Source: Clostridium sp. CMCC3677
Lineage (GTDB): Bacteria > Bacillota > Clostridia > Clostridiales > Clostridiaceae
DNA length: 64,000 bases
NCBI RefSeq assembly: GCF_023845585.1
Contig: NZ_JAMQHS010000001.1
Span: forward strand, 434,001-498,000
Direction of reading: 5' to 3'
Shown: positions 10,513-19,517 of the stretch, piece after piece
Layout: every line of letters starts with the position of its first letter
How positions within the stretch are numbered: position 1 is the stretch's first letter
Position numbers and translations under genes: made by a program
The notes under the pieces: generated by a model
What the model saw: only the letters and a program-made list of their open reading frames with translations
What the model was told of the DNA's origin: nothing
Database searches by the model: none

Positions 10513-11400
10513 ATGTATAAGATAGTTAGTAAAAGAGAGCTTACAAATAATATTTTTTTAATGGATATAGAAGCTCCAAGAGTAGCAAAATCAGCAAAAC
10601 CTGGTCAATTCATAATAATAAAAAATGATGACAAAGGTGAAAGAATTCCTTTAACTATTGCAGACTATGATAGTAAAAAAGGAACAGTAACAATAGTTTT
10701 TCAAACTGTTGGAAAAAGTACAAAGGAATTAGCACAATATGAAGTTAATGATTATGTAAGTGACTTTGTTGGACCTTTAGGACAACCAACTGAATTCATT
10801 CATGAAGAGTTAGAAGAATTAAAAAAGAAAAATATTATTTTTGTAGCAGGTGGAGTTGGTGCTGCACCAGTTTATCCTCAAGTTAAATGGATGCACGAAA
10901 ATGGTATTAATGTAGACGTTATAGTTGGTTCTAGAAATAAAGAACTTTTAATATTAGAAGAAGAAATGAAAAAGGTTGCAGGAAATTTATATATATCAAC
11001 AGACGATGGAAGTTATGGATTTAATGGTAGAGTTACTGATTGTTTACAAAGCCTAGTTAATGACGGAAAGAAGTATGATCATGCAGTGGTTATTGGACCT
11101 ATGATAATGATGAAATTTATGGCAGCATTAACTAAAGAACTTGGAATTAAAACAACTGTTAGCTTAAATCCTATTATGGTAGATGGTACAGGTATGTGTG
11201 GTGCTTGTAGAGTTACAGTTGGAAATGAAGTTAAATTTGCTTGTGTTGATGGTCCAGAATTTGATGGACATTTAATTGATTTTGATGAATCAATGAGAAG
11301 ACAAGCTATGTATAAGAGTGAAGAAGGTAGAGCACAATTAAAGGTTGAAGAAGGAAATACTCATAGTCATGGTGGCTGTGGTTGCGGAGGTGATAAATAA
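10513..11400 (+). CDS. nfnA: NfnA: FAD/[2Fe-2S] subunit of ferredoxin-NADP transhydrogenase
   Basis: Small subunit of the NADH-dependent reduced ferredoxin:NADP+ oxidoreductase, the cytosolic electron-bifurcating enzyme of clostridia. 295 residues: FAD-binding barrel (RIPLTIADYD near 50), NAD-binding Rossmann part (VAGGVGAAPVYPQ near 115), and a C-terminal [2Fe-2S] cluster (DGTGMCGACRVT with a later cysteine in KFACVDGP). The tail SHGGCGCGGDK is an unusual Cys/His-rich extension. The stop codon overlaps the nfnB start by one base (TAATG), so the two are translationally coupled. GGGGGAA site before the ATG. The same fold occurs in dihydroorotate dehydrogenase and sulfide dehydrogenase subunits; the nfnB partner decides the call. 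Confidence 0.88.
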   Translation: MYKIVSKRELTNNIFLMDIEAPRVAKSAKPGQFIIIKNDDKGERIPLTIADYDSKKGTVTIVFQTVGKSTKELAQYEVNDYVSDFVGPLGQPTEFIHEELEELKKKNIIFVAGGVGAAPVYPQVKWMHENGINVDVIVGSRNKELLILEEEMKKVAGNLYISTDDGSYGFNGRVTDCLQSLVNDGKKYDHAVVIGPMIMMKFMAALTKELGIKTTVSLNPIMVDGTGMCGACRVTVGNEVKFACVDGPEFDGHLIDFDESMRRQAMYKSEEGRAQLKVEEGNTHSHGGCGCGGDK

Positions 11401-12791
11401 TGGATATGAAAGATAGAATGGTTAAGGTTCCTGTAAGAGAACAAGATGCAAAAGTTAGGGCAACAAACTTTGAAGAAGTATGTTTAGGATATAATGAAGA
11501 AGAAGCTAAAAAAGAAGCTTCAAGATGTTTAAATTGTAAGAATCCTAAATGTATAGAAGGATGTCCAGTAGCTATCAATATTCCAGGATTTATATCACAT
11601 ATAAAAGATAATAAATTTGAAGATGCAGCAAAGGAAATTGCAAAATATAGTGCACTTCCTGCTGTATGTGGTAGAGTATGTCCACAAGAAAGCCAATGTG
11701 AAGGTAAGTGTGTATTAGGAATAAAAGGTGAACCAGTATCAATTGGTAAACTAGAAAGATTTACAGCTGATTGGTCTGCAGAACACAATATCGACTTAAG
11801 TGAAACAGCTCCTTCAAATGGTAAAAAAATTGCAGTAATAGGAAGTGGTCCTTCTGGATTAACTTGTGCTGGAGACTTAGCTAAAAAGGGATATGATGTT
11901 ACTATATTTGAAGCTTTACATAAAGCTGGTGGAGTTTTAGAATATGGTATACCTGAATTTAGACTTCCAAAGGAAAAAGTAGTTAAAAATGAAGTTGAAA
12001 ACATTAAAAAATTAGGTGTTAAAATTGAAACTAATGTTATAATAGGAAAAACTATAACTGTAGATGAACTTTTTGAAGATGAAAAGTTTGAAGCCGTATT
12101 TATAGGATCAGGAGCAGGTCTTCCTAAATTCATGGGTATAAATGGAGAAAATGCAAATGGAGTATTCTCTGCAAATGAATTTTTAACAAGAGTTAACTTA
12201 ATGAAAGCATATTTAGATGAATATGATACTCCTGTTAAGAATGGTAAAAAAGTTGCAGTAGTTGGTGGCGGAAATGTTGCTATGGATGCTGCAAGAACTG
12301 CATTAAGACTTGGAGCTGAAAGTCATATAGTATATAGAAGAAGTGAATCAGAGCTTCCAGCAAGAATTGAAGAAGTTCATCATGCTAAGCAAGAAGGAAT
12401 AATTTTTGATTTATTAACTAATCCAAAAGAAATCTTAACAGATGAAAATGGATGGGTTAATGGTATGAGGTGCGTTAAGATGGAACTTGGGGAACCTGAT
12501 GCATCTGGAAGAAGAAGACCAGTTGAAATTGAAGGATCAGAATTTATTATGGATGTAGATACTGTAATAATGTCACTTGGAACTTCACCAAATCCATTAA
12601 TTTCTTCAACAACTGAGGGATTAGAAGTTAATAAGTGGAAGTGTTTAGTTGCAGATGAAAATGGCTTAACTACTAAAGAAGGTGTTTATGCAGGTGGAGA
12701 TGCTGTTACAGGTGCTGCAACAGTAATACTTGCAATGGGTGCTGGTAAGAAGGCAGCAGAAGCTATAGATGAATATTTACAAAGTAAATAA
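11400..12791 (+). CDS. nfnB: NfnB: GltD-like FAD/NADPH subunit of the transhydrogenase
   Basis: 463 residues. An N-terminal two-[4Fe-4S] region (CLNCKNPKCIEGCPVAINIP and CGRVCPQESQCEGKC, residues about 45-105) is followed by an FAD-binding GSGPSGLTCAGDLAKKG near 150 and an NADPH-binding VGGGNVAMDAARTALRLGA near 290. This is the layout of the glutamate synthase small subunit. No glutamate synthase large subunit is near, and an NfnA-type gene overlaps upstream, so the bifurcating transhydrogenase is the best reading: it makes NADPH from NADH plus reduced ferredoxin. A terminator follows after a short repeat element. Confidence 0.88.
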   Translation: MDMKDRMVKVPVREQDAKVRATNFEEVCLGYNEEEAKKEASRCLNCKNPKCIEGCPVAINIPGFISHIKDNKFEDAAKEIAKYSALPAVCGRVCPQESQCEGKCVLGIKGEPVSIGKLERFTADWSAEHNIDLSETAPSNGKKIAVIGSGPSGLTCAGDLAKKGYDVTIFEALHKAGGVLEYGIPEFRLPKEKVVKNEVENIKKLGVKIETNVIIGKTITVDELFEDEKFEAVFIGSGAGLPKFMGINGENANGVFSANEFLTRVNLMKAYLDEYDTPVKNGKKVAVVGGGNVAMDAARTALRLGAESHIVYRRSESELPARIEEVHHAKQEGIIFDLLTNPKEILTDENGWVNGMRCVKMELGEPDASGRRRPVEIEGSEFIMDVDTVIMSLGTSPNPLISSTTEGLEVNKWKCLVADENGLTTKEGVYAGGDAVTGAATVILAMGAGKKAAEAIDEYLQSK

Positions 12792-12843
12792 ATATTTAGT
12801 AAAATAAAAATGGTTGTATCAAATTACATTTATTTTAACTTAT

Positions 12844-12893
12844 GGCTGTGCTTTAGTAGCGTATTGATATATACACATATTTAAAATAGAGCC
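12844..12893. repeat. Minimal MITE-like element, copy F
   Basis: About 50 bases: GGCTGTGCTTTAGTAGCG, TATTGATATATA, then CACATATTTAAAATAGAGCC. The ends match the family (GGCTxTGxTTTA / TAAAATAGAGCC) with almost no middle. It lies between nfnB and its terminator. Confidence 0.6.
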
Positions 12894-12902
12894 TAATCTA
12901 TA

Positions 12903-12936
12903 AAAGGGGATTCATTAAAATGTGAATCCTCTTTTT
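12903..12936 (+). terminator. nfnAB terminator
   Basis: Stem AAAGGGGATTCA (12903-12914) with TGAATCCTCTTT (12923-12934) and one G-T pair, followed by T residues. About 110 bases after the nfnB stop because copy F lies between. Confidence 0.8.
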
Positions 12937-13082
12937 CAATGTACAGGGATTTTAAAATATGTATTTTTAGAAAATTTTTAGGGTTTTTAATCAAAATTTT
13001 CAAATTCAGTACTATTAACTAAAAAGCTTGAAATTTAGTTAAGCATCATTAAATAAGTGATATATCTTAATTTTAGATAATC

Positions 13083-14132
13083 TTAAAATAAGAATAAATC
13101 ATCAGTAGAAAATGTAAGATATATTAAATCTCCTTTGTGAAAATTAATGAGATCTTTAGTAAGCCTAAAGTTTATTAAGTTAGAAGTTGTTTTATTAGGA
13201 TTTTTAAGATATATTGTGTAATCAAATGGATTTTCTATTATATTTTCAACCATAAAAGGAAATGTATTAGCAATATTTTTATCATTACATAATGTTATAT
13301 TATGTTCTCTTATACCAATGTAACTAATATTATTTATATCACAATTAGATTTTATAATATATTCATGTCCCCAGTCTTCAGCATAGATTTTATTATTATC
13401 AATTATTTTTATATGAGATATATTTTTGCAGCCAGTTAATCTTGCTTCGGCAAGCGATTTTGGAGCATTAAATAATGATTTTTTCTCTCTCATATTAAGA
13501 GCAGTACCATTATCATAGACAATTATATTATCACATACTCTATAGGCCTCTTCTATGTCATGAGTAACAAAAATAACAGTACCATCATAATTTTTTAGAA
13601 TAGACAATAATTCTTTTTCCATGTTATGTCTAAGGTGATGATCTAAAGCTGAAAAAGGTTCATCTAAAAGTAGTATATCCGGAGAAGTAATTAAAGCTCT
13701 AGCTAAAGCAACTCTTTGTTGTTGCCCACCAGATAACTGCCAAGGATAATTTTTTTCTAATCCACTTAATCCAAATCTATTTATATATTTATTAACCAAA
13801 TTATTAACATTAGCTTTTTTTGAATTTAATAGTCCAACTTTAATATTTTCTTCAACAGTCATATTAGGAAATAAAGCATAGTTTTGAAATAAAAAACCTA
13901 TTTTTCTGTTTTTACATGAAATAGATATGTTTTTTTTTGAATCAAATAGAATAGTATCATTTAATATTATTTTTCCTTGTTCAGGCTTGTCTAAACCAGC
14001 AATACATTTTAAACTCATACTTTTACCTGAACCAGATGCCCCTAGAAATCCTAATATTCCTTTTTTATGATTAAATTCTACATTTAAAGAAATTGAAGAT
14101 AATTCTTTTTTTATGTTTACATATAAAGACAT
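13083..14132 (-). CDS. modC: Molybdate ABC transporter ATP-binding protein
   Basis: 349 residues. ABC ATPase domain with Walker A GASGSGKS near residue 32, the signature LSGGQQQRVALARAL near 128, Walker B DILLLDEPFSALD, and the switch histidine in VTHDIEEAYRV. It is followed by a C-terminal TOBE-like oxyanion domain (ISYIGIREHNI). It drives molybdate (or tungstate) import with ModA and ModB. I take the ATG at 14132, with GGAAGGAG upstream; the longer TTG reading at 14153 would run through that site. Last gene of modA-modB-modC, one base from the modB stop. Confidence 0.93.
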   Translation of the reverse strand: MSLYVNIKKELSSISLNVEFNHKKGILGFLGASGSGKSMSLKCIAGLDKPEQGKIILNDTILFDSKKNISISCKNRKIGFLFQNYALFPNMTVEENIKVGLLNSKKANVNNLVNKYINRFGLSGLEKNYPWQLSGGQQQRVALARALITSPDILLLDEPFSALDHHLRHNMEKELLSILKNYDGTVIFVTHDIEEAYRVCDNIIVYDNGTALNMREKKSLFNAPKSLAEARLTGCKNISHIKIIDNNKIYAEDWGHEYIIKSNCDINNISYIGIREHNITLCNDKNIANTFPFMVENIIENPFDYTIYLKNPNKTTSNLINFRLTKDLINFHKGDLIYLTFSTDDLFLF

Positions 14133-14133
14133 A

Positions 14134-14817
14134 TTACTTAATTCTCCTTCCAATGAGTTTAAGTTGTAAGTCTGACCAATAATTTAATAAAATAATCATA
14201 AATAATGATAGTGATACGATTATGATAACCCATAAAAGGGCTTTCTGCATGTCATCACCTTCCACTGCAAAAAATATTGCTAGTGGCATAGTTTGAGTTT
14301 TTCCAGGGATATTACCTGCAATCATTAAAGTAGCACCAAATTCCCCCATAGCTCTAGCAAAAGATAATACTAACCCTGCTATTATTCCAGGCCAAGATAA
14401 TGGAATAGCAATTTTATAGAATATTTGTAATTCACTTAATCCCAGTGTTCTAGCAGCTGAAATGATGTTAGTGTCTATTTGTTCAAAGGCAGATCTAGTT
14501 GTTCTATACATCATTGGAAAAGAGACAACTACTGCAGCTATTACTGTGGCTGTCCAAGAAAATATTAAAGATTTATCAAATATTAAAAATAACTTTCCTA
14601 TAAATCCATTTTTACCACATATAAGAAGTAAAAAGAACCCAACAACAGTTGGAGGAAGAATTAATGGTAAATTTAATAAACCATCAAGTAATCCTTTGAG
14701 TTTTCCATTAAAATTTGCTATCCAGTATGAAACAATAATACCTAATACAAAGGTAAGAGATGTCGCAACTAAAGATGTTTTTAAAGATATCCATAATGGT
14801 GAAAGGTCCATACCCAT
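14134..14817 (-). CDS. modB: Molybdate ABC transporter permease
   Basis: 227 residues with 5-6 membrane helices. The cytoplasmic EAA loop that contacts the ATPase is visible as AARTLGLSELQIFYKIAIPLS near residue 140. This is the membrane channel for molybdate. ATG start with GAGGAGGAATT ahead. It sits 22 bases after modA and directly before modC, a normal operon order. Confidence 0.93.
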   Translation of the reverse strand: MGMDLSPLWISLKTSLVATSLTFVLGIIVSYWIANFNGKLKGLLDGLLNLPLILPPTVVGFFLLLICGKNGFIGKLFLIFDKSLIFSWTATVIAAVVVSFPMMYRTTRSAFEQIDTNIISAARTLGLSELQIFYKIAIPLSWPGIIAGLVLSFARAMGEFGATLMIAGNIPGKTQTMPLAIFFAVEGDDMQKALLWVIIIVSLSLFMIILLNYWSDLQLKLIGRRIK

Positions 14818-14839
14818 ATTAATTCCTCCTCATAATTAA

Positions 14840-15661
14840 TTAGTCTATAGATTTATAGCCATATTTTTCAAAAATATTTTTAGCATCATCTGTAAACAAA
14901 AAATCCTCAAATTGTTTTGCAGTATCAACTTGTTTTGTAACATCTGATTTTGATGTATTTTTTACTATAGAAATAGGATAAGTAATAGGAGAATGGCATG
15001 TTTCAGGAATAGTTTCAATTATTTTAGCATCTTTATTATTTAAAGCATCGCTTAAATAAACAAATCCAACATCAGCATTACCGGATATTGACCATGCTAG
15101 TACCTCTTTTACATCCTTTGCAAATACTAATTTTGATTCTATATCAGATTTTATGTTTAAATTATTGAAAGTCTCATCAGCATATTTTCCAGCAGGTACA
15201 CTTGATGGTTCACCAGCTGCAATTTTTTTTACTTTATCGGTTTTTAAATCATTTATACTAGTAATAGTTGTAGACTTAGGACCAATAAGAACTAATTCAT
15301 TTTTTACTAAATCTTTTTTTGTAGATTCAAGTAATAAATTTTCTTCATCTAATTTTTTCATTTGACTTTGACCAGCTGAAATAAAGATATCACAAGGAGC
15401 ACCTTGTTCGATTTGTTGTTGTAAAGAACCTGATGAACCATAATTTATAACAAGATCAGCATTCGGTGCAATAGATTTGAACTTTTCTTGAATATCAGCC
15501 ATAGCTTCTTTTAAGCTAGCGGCTGCTGAAATGTTAAGTTCTATTTTTTCAGAGTTGTTAGATTGAGCAGAACTATTTTTTGTTTCCTTTTTTGCACATC
15601 CTGAAAGTAATACGATACAAGATGTAACTGCTAATAATGCGATTAAAATTTTGTTTTTCAT
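14840..15661 (-). CDS. modA: Molybdate-binding lipoprotein
   Basis: 273 residues. Extracellular substrate-binding lipoprotein: signal peptide with lipobox LLSGC (Cys at about 22), then the ModA fold starting ELNISAAASLKEAMADIQEKF, with NYGSSGSLQQQIEQGAPCDIFISA lining the oxyanion pocket. The start is the ATG at 15661, preceded by AAAGGGGAGA; the upstream in-frame codon at 15682 overlaps that site. First gene of modABC, divergent from a molybdate-type regulator. Two direct-repeat candidate operators lie just ahead of the gene. Confidence 0.95.
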   Translation of the reverse strand: MKNKILIALLAVTSCIVLLSGCAKKETKNSSAQSNNSEKIELNISAAASLKEAMADIQEKFKSIAPNADLVINYGSSGSLQQQIEQGAPCDIFISAGQSQMKKLDEENLLLESTKKDLVKNELVLIGPKSTTITSINDLKTDKVKKIAAGEPSSVPAGKYADETFNNLNIKSDIESKLVFAKDVKEVLAWSISGNADVGFVYLSDALNNKDAKIIETIPETCHSPITYPISIVKNTSKSDVTKQVDTAKQFEDFLFTDDAKNIFEKYGYKSID

Positions 15662-15673
15662 AAATATCTCCCC

Positions 15674-15723
15674 TTTTAACATTGTTTTGTATAGTTTTAT
15701 TGAGTTTTACACTGTTTTGTATA
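15674..15723 (-). promoter_or_regulatory. Paired direct-repeat operator candidate before modA
   Basis: On the minus strand TATACAAAACAATGTTAAAA (15674-15693) and TATACAAAACAGTGTAAAAC (15704-15723) repeat with a period of exactly 30 bases, close to three helical turns, so a dimeric or paired regulator would meet both on one face. They lie in the untranslated leader of modA. The divergent regulator at 15926 is the natural candidate to bind; this is inference. Confidence 0.55.
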
Positions 15724-15925
15724 TTTTTAATAATTTTACCATTATTTAAGAATTGATTCAACAACATAATTGCTAAAATAACAAAATTTTCCTTGGTAAA
15801 CATAATATTTTATAGCAACTATTATTTCTTAATGATAAAATTAATAAGAAGTGAAATATTCGTTAGAAAGATAAATAGCTTTCTATGAAATGTTACAACT
15901 AGATTATACAAGGGGGAGATTAATT

Positions 15926-16879
15926 GTGGACTCAGAAAGATCATTGACTGCACTTGAAGTATCAGAATTATTAAAAATAAATAAAAATACAGTTTATGAA
16001 CTTGTAAAGAGAGGCGAATTACCTGGATATAAGATAGGAAAAAAATTAAGGATAGATGAAAAAGATGTTTTTGAATATATAAATGATCAAAAATCTTCTT
16101 CAAGAAATAGTAAGAATATCACAAACAACTATTTAAATAATAATGTGAATATAAATTCTGAATTTAAAGTAGAAAATGATATCATAATTTCAGGACAAGA
16201 TATTATTTTAGATGTTTTAGCTCGTCATATTGAAGAAAAAACTGATAATATTAGAGTTTTACGTTCAAATGTTGGTAGTTACACGAGCTTGTGTGATTTA
16301 TATAATGATAAGATATCAATATCGTCATCACATCTTTGGGATGGTGATACAAATGAATATAATACAGCTTATGTAAGACGATTAATCCCAGGAATTCCCT
16401 GCATAATAATTAATTTAGCTTATAGAAGACAAGGTTTTTATGTAGCTAAGGGAAATCCACATAACATAACAACATGGAATGATTTAATAAAAAATGATAT
16501 AAGTATAGTGAATAGAGAAAAAGGATCAGGTACTAGAGTATTGTTAGATGAGAAGTTAAGATTATACAATGTTGAAGGCGAGTCTATTAAAGGTTATAAC
16601 TTTGAACAATCTTCTCATTTAGCAGTAGCAAGCAGTATAGCTGTGGGGGATGGAGACTTAGGGATAGGAATAGAAAAGGTTGCCCATCAAGTGAGTGAGA
16701 TTGATTTTGTACCTATACAAGAAGAACGATATGATTTGATTATAAAAAAATCCTCTTTAAAATATCCACTTTATAAGTTAATAATTGAGATAATTCAATC
16801 TAAAAAATTCAAAAAAGAAATCAAAGGATTGGGTGAATATGATTTAAGAGATATAGGTAAGATTCTTGCCGAAACTTAA
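15926..16879 (+). CDS. Helix-turn-helix regulator with periplasmic-binding-type sensor domain (molybdate-responsive candidate)
   Basis: 317 residues from a GTG at 15926, which has AGGGGGAG 7 bases ahead; an ATG at 15890 would place that site inside the gene. N-terminal excisionase/MerR-like DNA-binding domain (TALEVSELLKINKNTVYELV and GELPGYKIGKKLRIDEKDV, residues about 8-50), a polar linker, then a binding-protein-like domain (about 95-310) with NREKGSGTRVLLDE near 195. This pairing is known in clostridial genes next to molybdate or tungstate transporters. Its position divergent from modABC supports control of that operon by bound oxyanion. It is not classical ModE, which uses Mop domains. 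Confidence 0.8.
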   Translation: MDSERSLTALEVSELLKINKNTVYELVKRGELPGYKIGKKLRIDEKDVFEYINDQKSSSRNSKNITNNYLNNNVNINSEFKVENDIIISGQDIILDVLARHIEEKTDNIRVLRSNVGSYTSLCDLYNDKISISSSHLWDGDTNEYNTAYVRRLIPGIPCIIINLAYRRQGFYVAKGNPHNITTWNDLIKNDISIVNREKGSGTRVLLDEKLRLYNVEGESIKGYNFEQSSHLAVASSIAVGDGDLGIGIEKVAHQVSEIDFVPIQEERYDLIIKKSSLKYPLYKLIIEIIQSKKFKKEIKGLGEYDLRDIGKILAET

Positions 16880-16940
16880 AAGCTAGCATTAAGTTAAAAA
16901 ATATATTAAATATTATTAGAATATATATTTTGGAGGAATT

Positions 16941-17633
16941 ATGAATAATGTTACCATACAGGAACTTAGAAATTTAGAAATTTTTAAAAATATATGTGAT
17001 GATTCTTTGAATAAAATTATTGAAATGGGAATTTTAATTAAATACCCTTCAGGGAGGCATATTTTTAGAGATAAAGAAGATGTGAAAAATTTATATGTAG
17101 TATTAAGTGGTACAGTATCATTGTATAAATCAAATGAATGTGGACATAAGAGAGCCATCTTTATTTTAGGAAAAGGTAAGATGATTAATGATGTTATAAT
17201 ACAGGAATTACCATCATCCATTAATTGTGAAGTTTTCGAAGAAGCAGAAATTTTAAGTTTCAATAAAGAGGAATTCTTGAAACTTATGGAAGTGGATTTT
17301 ACATTAACCAAAAATGTAATGTGCTCATTATCAATGAAAGTAAGAAGGTTATATAGGCAGATTAAAAATTCAACAGGCGTTATAAAAATGGAAAAACGAT
17401 TATGTGCAAAACTGTGGAAATTAAGCAAGGATTATGGAATTGAAAAAAACGGTGAAGTAGTAGTTGATAAAAAGATAACTATTACCTATTTAGCAGATTT
17501 ATTAGGTTCGAAAAGGGAAACAATATCTAGGGCATTAAAAATATTATGTAATGAAAATTTAATTGAATATAAAAATAAGCAGATAATAGTAAGGAATCAG
17601 GAAAAATTATCGCAGTTTTTTAAAGCACCGTGA
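16941..17633 (+). CDS. Crp/Fnr-family transcription regulator
   Basis: 230 residues. N-terminal cyclic-nucleotide-binding-type beta roll (about 10-120; SGRHIFRDKEDVKNLYVVLSG), long dimer helix, and a C-terminal winged helix ADLLGSKRETISRALKILCNE (about 185-205). There is no N-terminal cysteine cluster of the FNR type and the cAMP-contact residues are not evident, so the signal is unknown. TTTTGGAGGAATT precedes the ATG. It lies just upstream of the sulfite reductase cluster on the same strand and may control it, though a terminator separates them. Confidence 0.85.
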   Translation: MNNVTIQELRNLEIFKNICDDSLNKIIEMGILIKYPSGRHIFRDKEDVKNLYVVLSGTVSLYKSNECGHKRAIFILGKGKMINDVIIQELPSSINCEVFEEAEILSFNKEEFLKLMEVDFTLTKNVMCSLSMKVRRLYRQIKNSTGVIKMEKRLCAKLWKLSKDYGIEKNGEVVVDKKITITYLADLLGSKRETISRALKILCNENLIEYKNKQIIVRNQEKLSQFFKAP

Positions 17634-17653
17634 TTAATATCACGGTGCTTTAA
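17622..17653 (+). terminator. Terminator overlapping the regulator's stop codon
   Basis: Perfect 12-base stem AAAGCACCGTGA (17622-17633) with TCACGGTGCTTT (17640-17651) and a 6-base loop. The TGA stop codon is the top of the left arm, so terminating ribosomes would cover the hairpin. The T tract is short and mixed. Confidence 0.75.
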
Positions 17654-17726
17654 TTCTTTAGAATATATACTTAGATTAATGGAAAGCATAATTTAAAATC
17701 GCAATTATGAAGGGAGATTTAATACG

Positions 17727-18494
17727 GTGTTTTGTGAAGAATTTAACAGTGTAGTAGTAGCTGCAAAAGCAAAGGTTAATTTACTAAAAAATAATAAATT
17801 AGGTTATTTTATTAGCTCAATGCTTGCAGGTGCTTATGTAGGAATGGGAATAATACTTATATTTACAATAGGTGGACTTTTAAGTAGTGCAGGATCACCA
17901 TTTACTAAAGTAATTATGGGAGCATCTTTTGGAGTAGCACTTAGTTTAGTAGTAATGGCAGGATCAGAACTTTTTACAGGAAATAATTTTGTTATGACAG
18001 CAGGATCCTTAAGTGGTGAAGTAACTTGGAGTGATACACTTAAAGTTTGGGGGCTTTGTTTTTTAGGAAATTTAGTTGGATCTATAATTACAGGAGCTAT
18101 GTTTTATTTAACAGGTCTTGCAACAGGTCCAGTAGGAGAGTTTATTGCTAGTACTTCAGCGGTGAAAATGAGTGTGCCTTTTTTACCATTATTAATGAGA
18201 GGTGTACTTTGTAATATACTAGTTTGCTTAGCTGTATGGTGTAGTTTTCGTTGTAAGAATGAAGTCGCTAAGTTAATTATGATATTTTGGTGTTTATTTG
18301 TGTTTATAACAGCTGGATTTGAACATAGTGTAGCTAATATGACACTTTTAACAGTAGGATTACTTTCACCAGGTGCAGCATATGTAAGTGTAATGGGATA
18401 TTTATATAACATCATAGTTGTAACACTTGGAAATATCATTGGAGGAGCTATATTTTTAGCAGTTCCATACTATTTAATATCAAAAAAGAAGTAA
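17727..18494 (+). CDS. Formate/nitrite-transporter family channel, probably hydrosulfide channel
   Basis: 255 residues, about six membrane helices, FNT fold: GAYVGMGIILIFTIGG near 35, the conserved ELFTGNNFVMTAG near 80, and GVLCNILVCLAVWCSF near 155. The FNT protein linked to asrABC in Clostridioides difficile is an HS- channel that exports the sulfide made by sulfite reductase. The same position immediately before asrA here makes that the likely role rather than formate or nitrite transport. GTG start with AGGGAGA upstream. 12 bases separate it from asrA. Confidence 0.85.
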   Translation: MFCEEFNSVVVAAKAKVNLLKNNKLGYFISSMLAGAYVGMGIILIFTIGGLLSSAGSPFTKVIMGASFGVALSLVVMAGSELFTGNNFVMTAGSLSGEVTWSDTLKVWGLCFLGNLVGSIITGAMFYLTGLATGPVGEFIASTSAVKMSVPFLPLLMRGVLCNILVCLAVWCSFRCKNEVAKLIMIFWCLFVFITAGFEHSVANMTLLTVGLLSPGAAYVSVMGYLYNIIVVTLGNIIGGAIFLAVPYYLISKKK

Positions 18495-18506
18495 GGGGAT
18501 ATCATT

Positions 18507-19517
18507 ATGGGATATAAATTAAATAAAACTGATGTAAATAATATTTTTGATAATTTATCAAGAGAATATGATATATATGCGCCTAAGCTATTTCTAGGAG
18601 AAGGAACTTATTCTGATACAGATAGAATTAGGTATGGAAAGGTAGAAAATATAGATGAAATAGTTTTTGATAAAAAAGCTGAATATTCATCTAAAGAAAT
18701 TTTATTACCAATATCTGAAACATTGTTCTTCTTTACAGAGGATGAGATAAAAGAAGCTAAGACTTCTAAAAAAGGTGCACTAGTATTTTTAAGAAGTTGT
18801 GATTTACATGCTATAAAACGTATGGATGATATTTATTTAAAAAATGGACATGAAGATTTTTATTATAAGAGATTAAGAGAAAAAACTAAGTTCATTTTAA
18901 TTGGATGTGAAAAATCATTTGAAAAATGTTTTTGTGTAAGCATGGAAACTAATAAAACTGATGAATATGCGGCATATTTAAAAGTTATAGGTGACGAAGT
19001 ATATATAGATGCTAAAGAAGAAGAATTCATAAAACTATTTTCAATTGGTGAAAATATAGAAGTGAAGCCTGACTTTGTAAGTGAAAACAATAAAAAGGTT
19101 TCAGTGCCAGATAATCTTTCATTAGATATTATAAATTCAAAAATGTGGGAAGATTATAGTGCACGTTGTATTGCATGTGGTAGATGTAATTTTGTTTGTC
19201 CAACTTGTACTTGCTTTACAATGCAAGATATATTCTACACTGATAATGGAAAAGCAGGTGAAAGACGTAGGGTATGGGCTTCATGTCAAGTAGATGGATT
19301 TACTGAGATGGCTGGTGGACATACTTTTAGAGCTGACAAAGGACAACGTATGAGATTTAAAGTTATGCACAAAGTATATGATTATAAAAAGAAATGGGGA
19401 TATCACATGTGTGTTGGATGCGGTAGATGTGATGATATTTGTCCAGAATATATATCTTTCTCTAATTGCGTAAATAAATTAGAAAATGGAATGAAAGAGG
19501 TGTCTTCTAATGAGTAG
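18507..19517 (+). CDS. asrA: Anaerobic sulfite reductase subunit A
   Basis: 336 residues. Iron-sulfur electron-transfer subunit of the cytosolic AsrABC enzyme that reduces sulfite to sulfide. The C-terminal half carries two cysteine-rich [4Fe-4S] motifs, CIACGRCNFVCPTCTCF near 223 and CVGCGRCDDICPEY near 305. The N-terminal half is the family-specific region (YFITEDEI-like and VFLRSCDLHAIKRMDDIY). ATG with GGGGATATC ahead. Its end overlaps the asrB start by 8 bases, indicating coupling. Confidence 0.95.
   Translation: MGYKLNKTDVNNIFDNLSREYDIYAPKLFLGEGTYSDTDRIRYGKVENIDEIVFDKKAEYSSKEILLPISETLFFFTEDEIKEAKTSKKGALVFLRSCDLHAIKRMDDIYLKNGHEDFYYKRLREKTKFILIGCEKSFEKCFCVSMETNKTDEYAAYLKVIGDEVYIDAKEEEFIKLFSIGENIEVKPDFVSENNKKVSVPDNLSLDIINSKMWEDYSARCIACGRCNFVCPTCTCFTMQDIFYTDNGKAGERRRVWASCQVDGFTEMAGGHTFRADKGQRMRFKVMHKVYDYKKKWGYHMCVGCGRCDDICPEYISFSNCVNKLENGMKEVSSNE

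Noticed and set aside
11306-12133. 275-codon open frame on the minus strand across nfnA-nfnB
   Set aside because: It lies antisense to two well-supported genes, is Ser/Pro/Leu-rich as expected from reversed codons, and has no family landmarks.
14462-14839. 125-codon plus-strand frame over modB
   Set aside because: Antisense shadow of modB with no ribosome binding site.
16916-17428. 170-codon minus-strand frame over the Crp-family gene
   Set aside because: Shadow of the regulator gene; no ribosome binding site and no recognisable domain.
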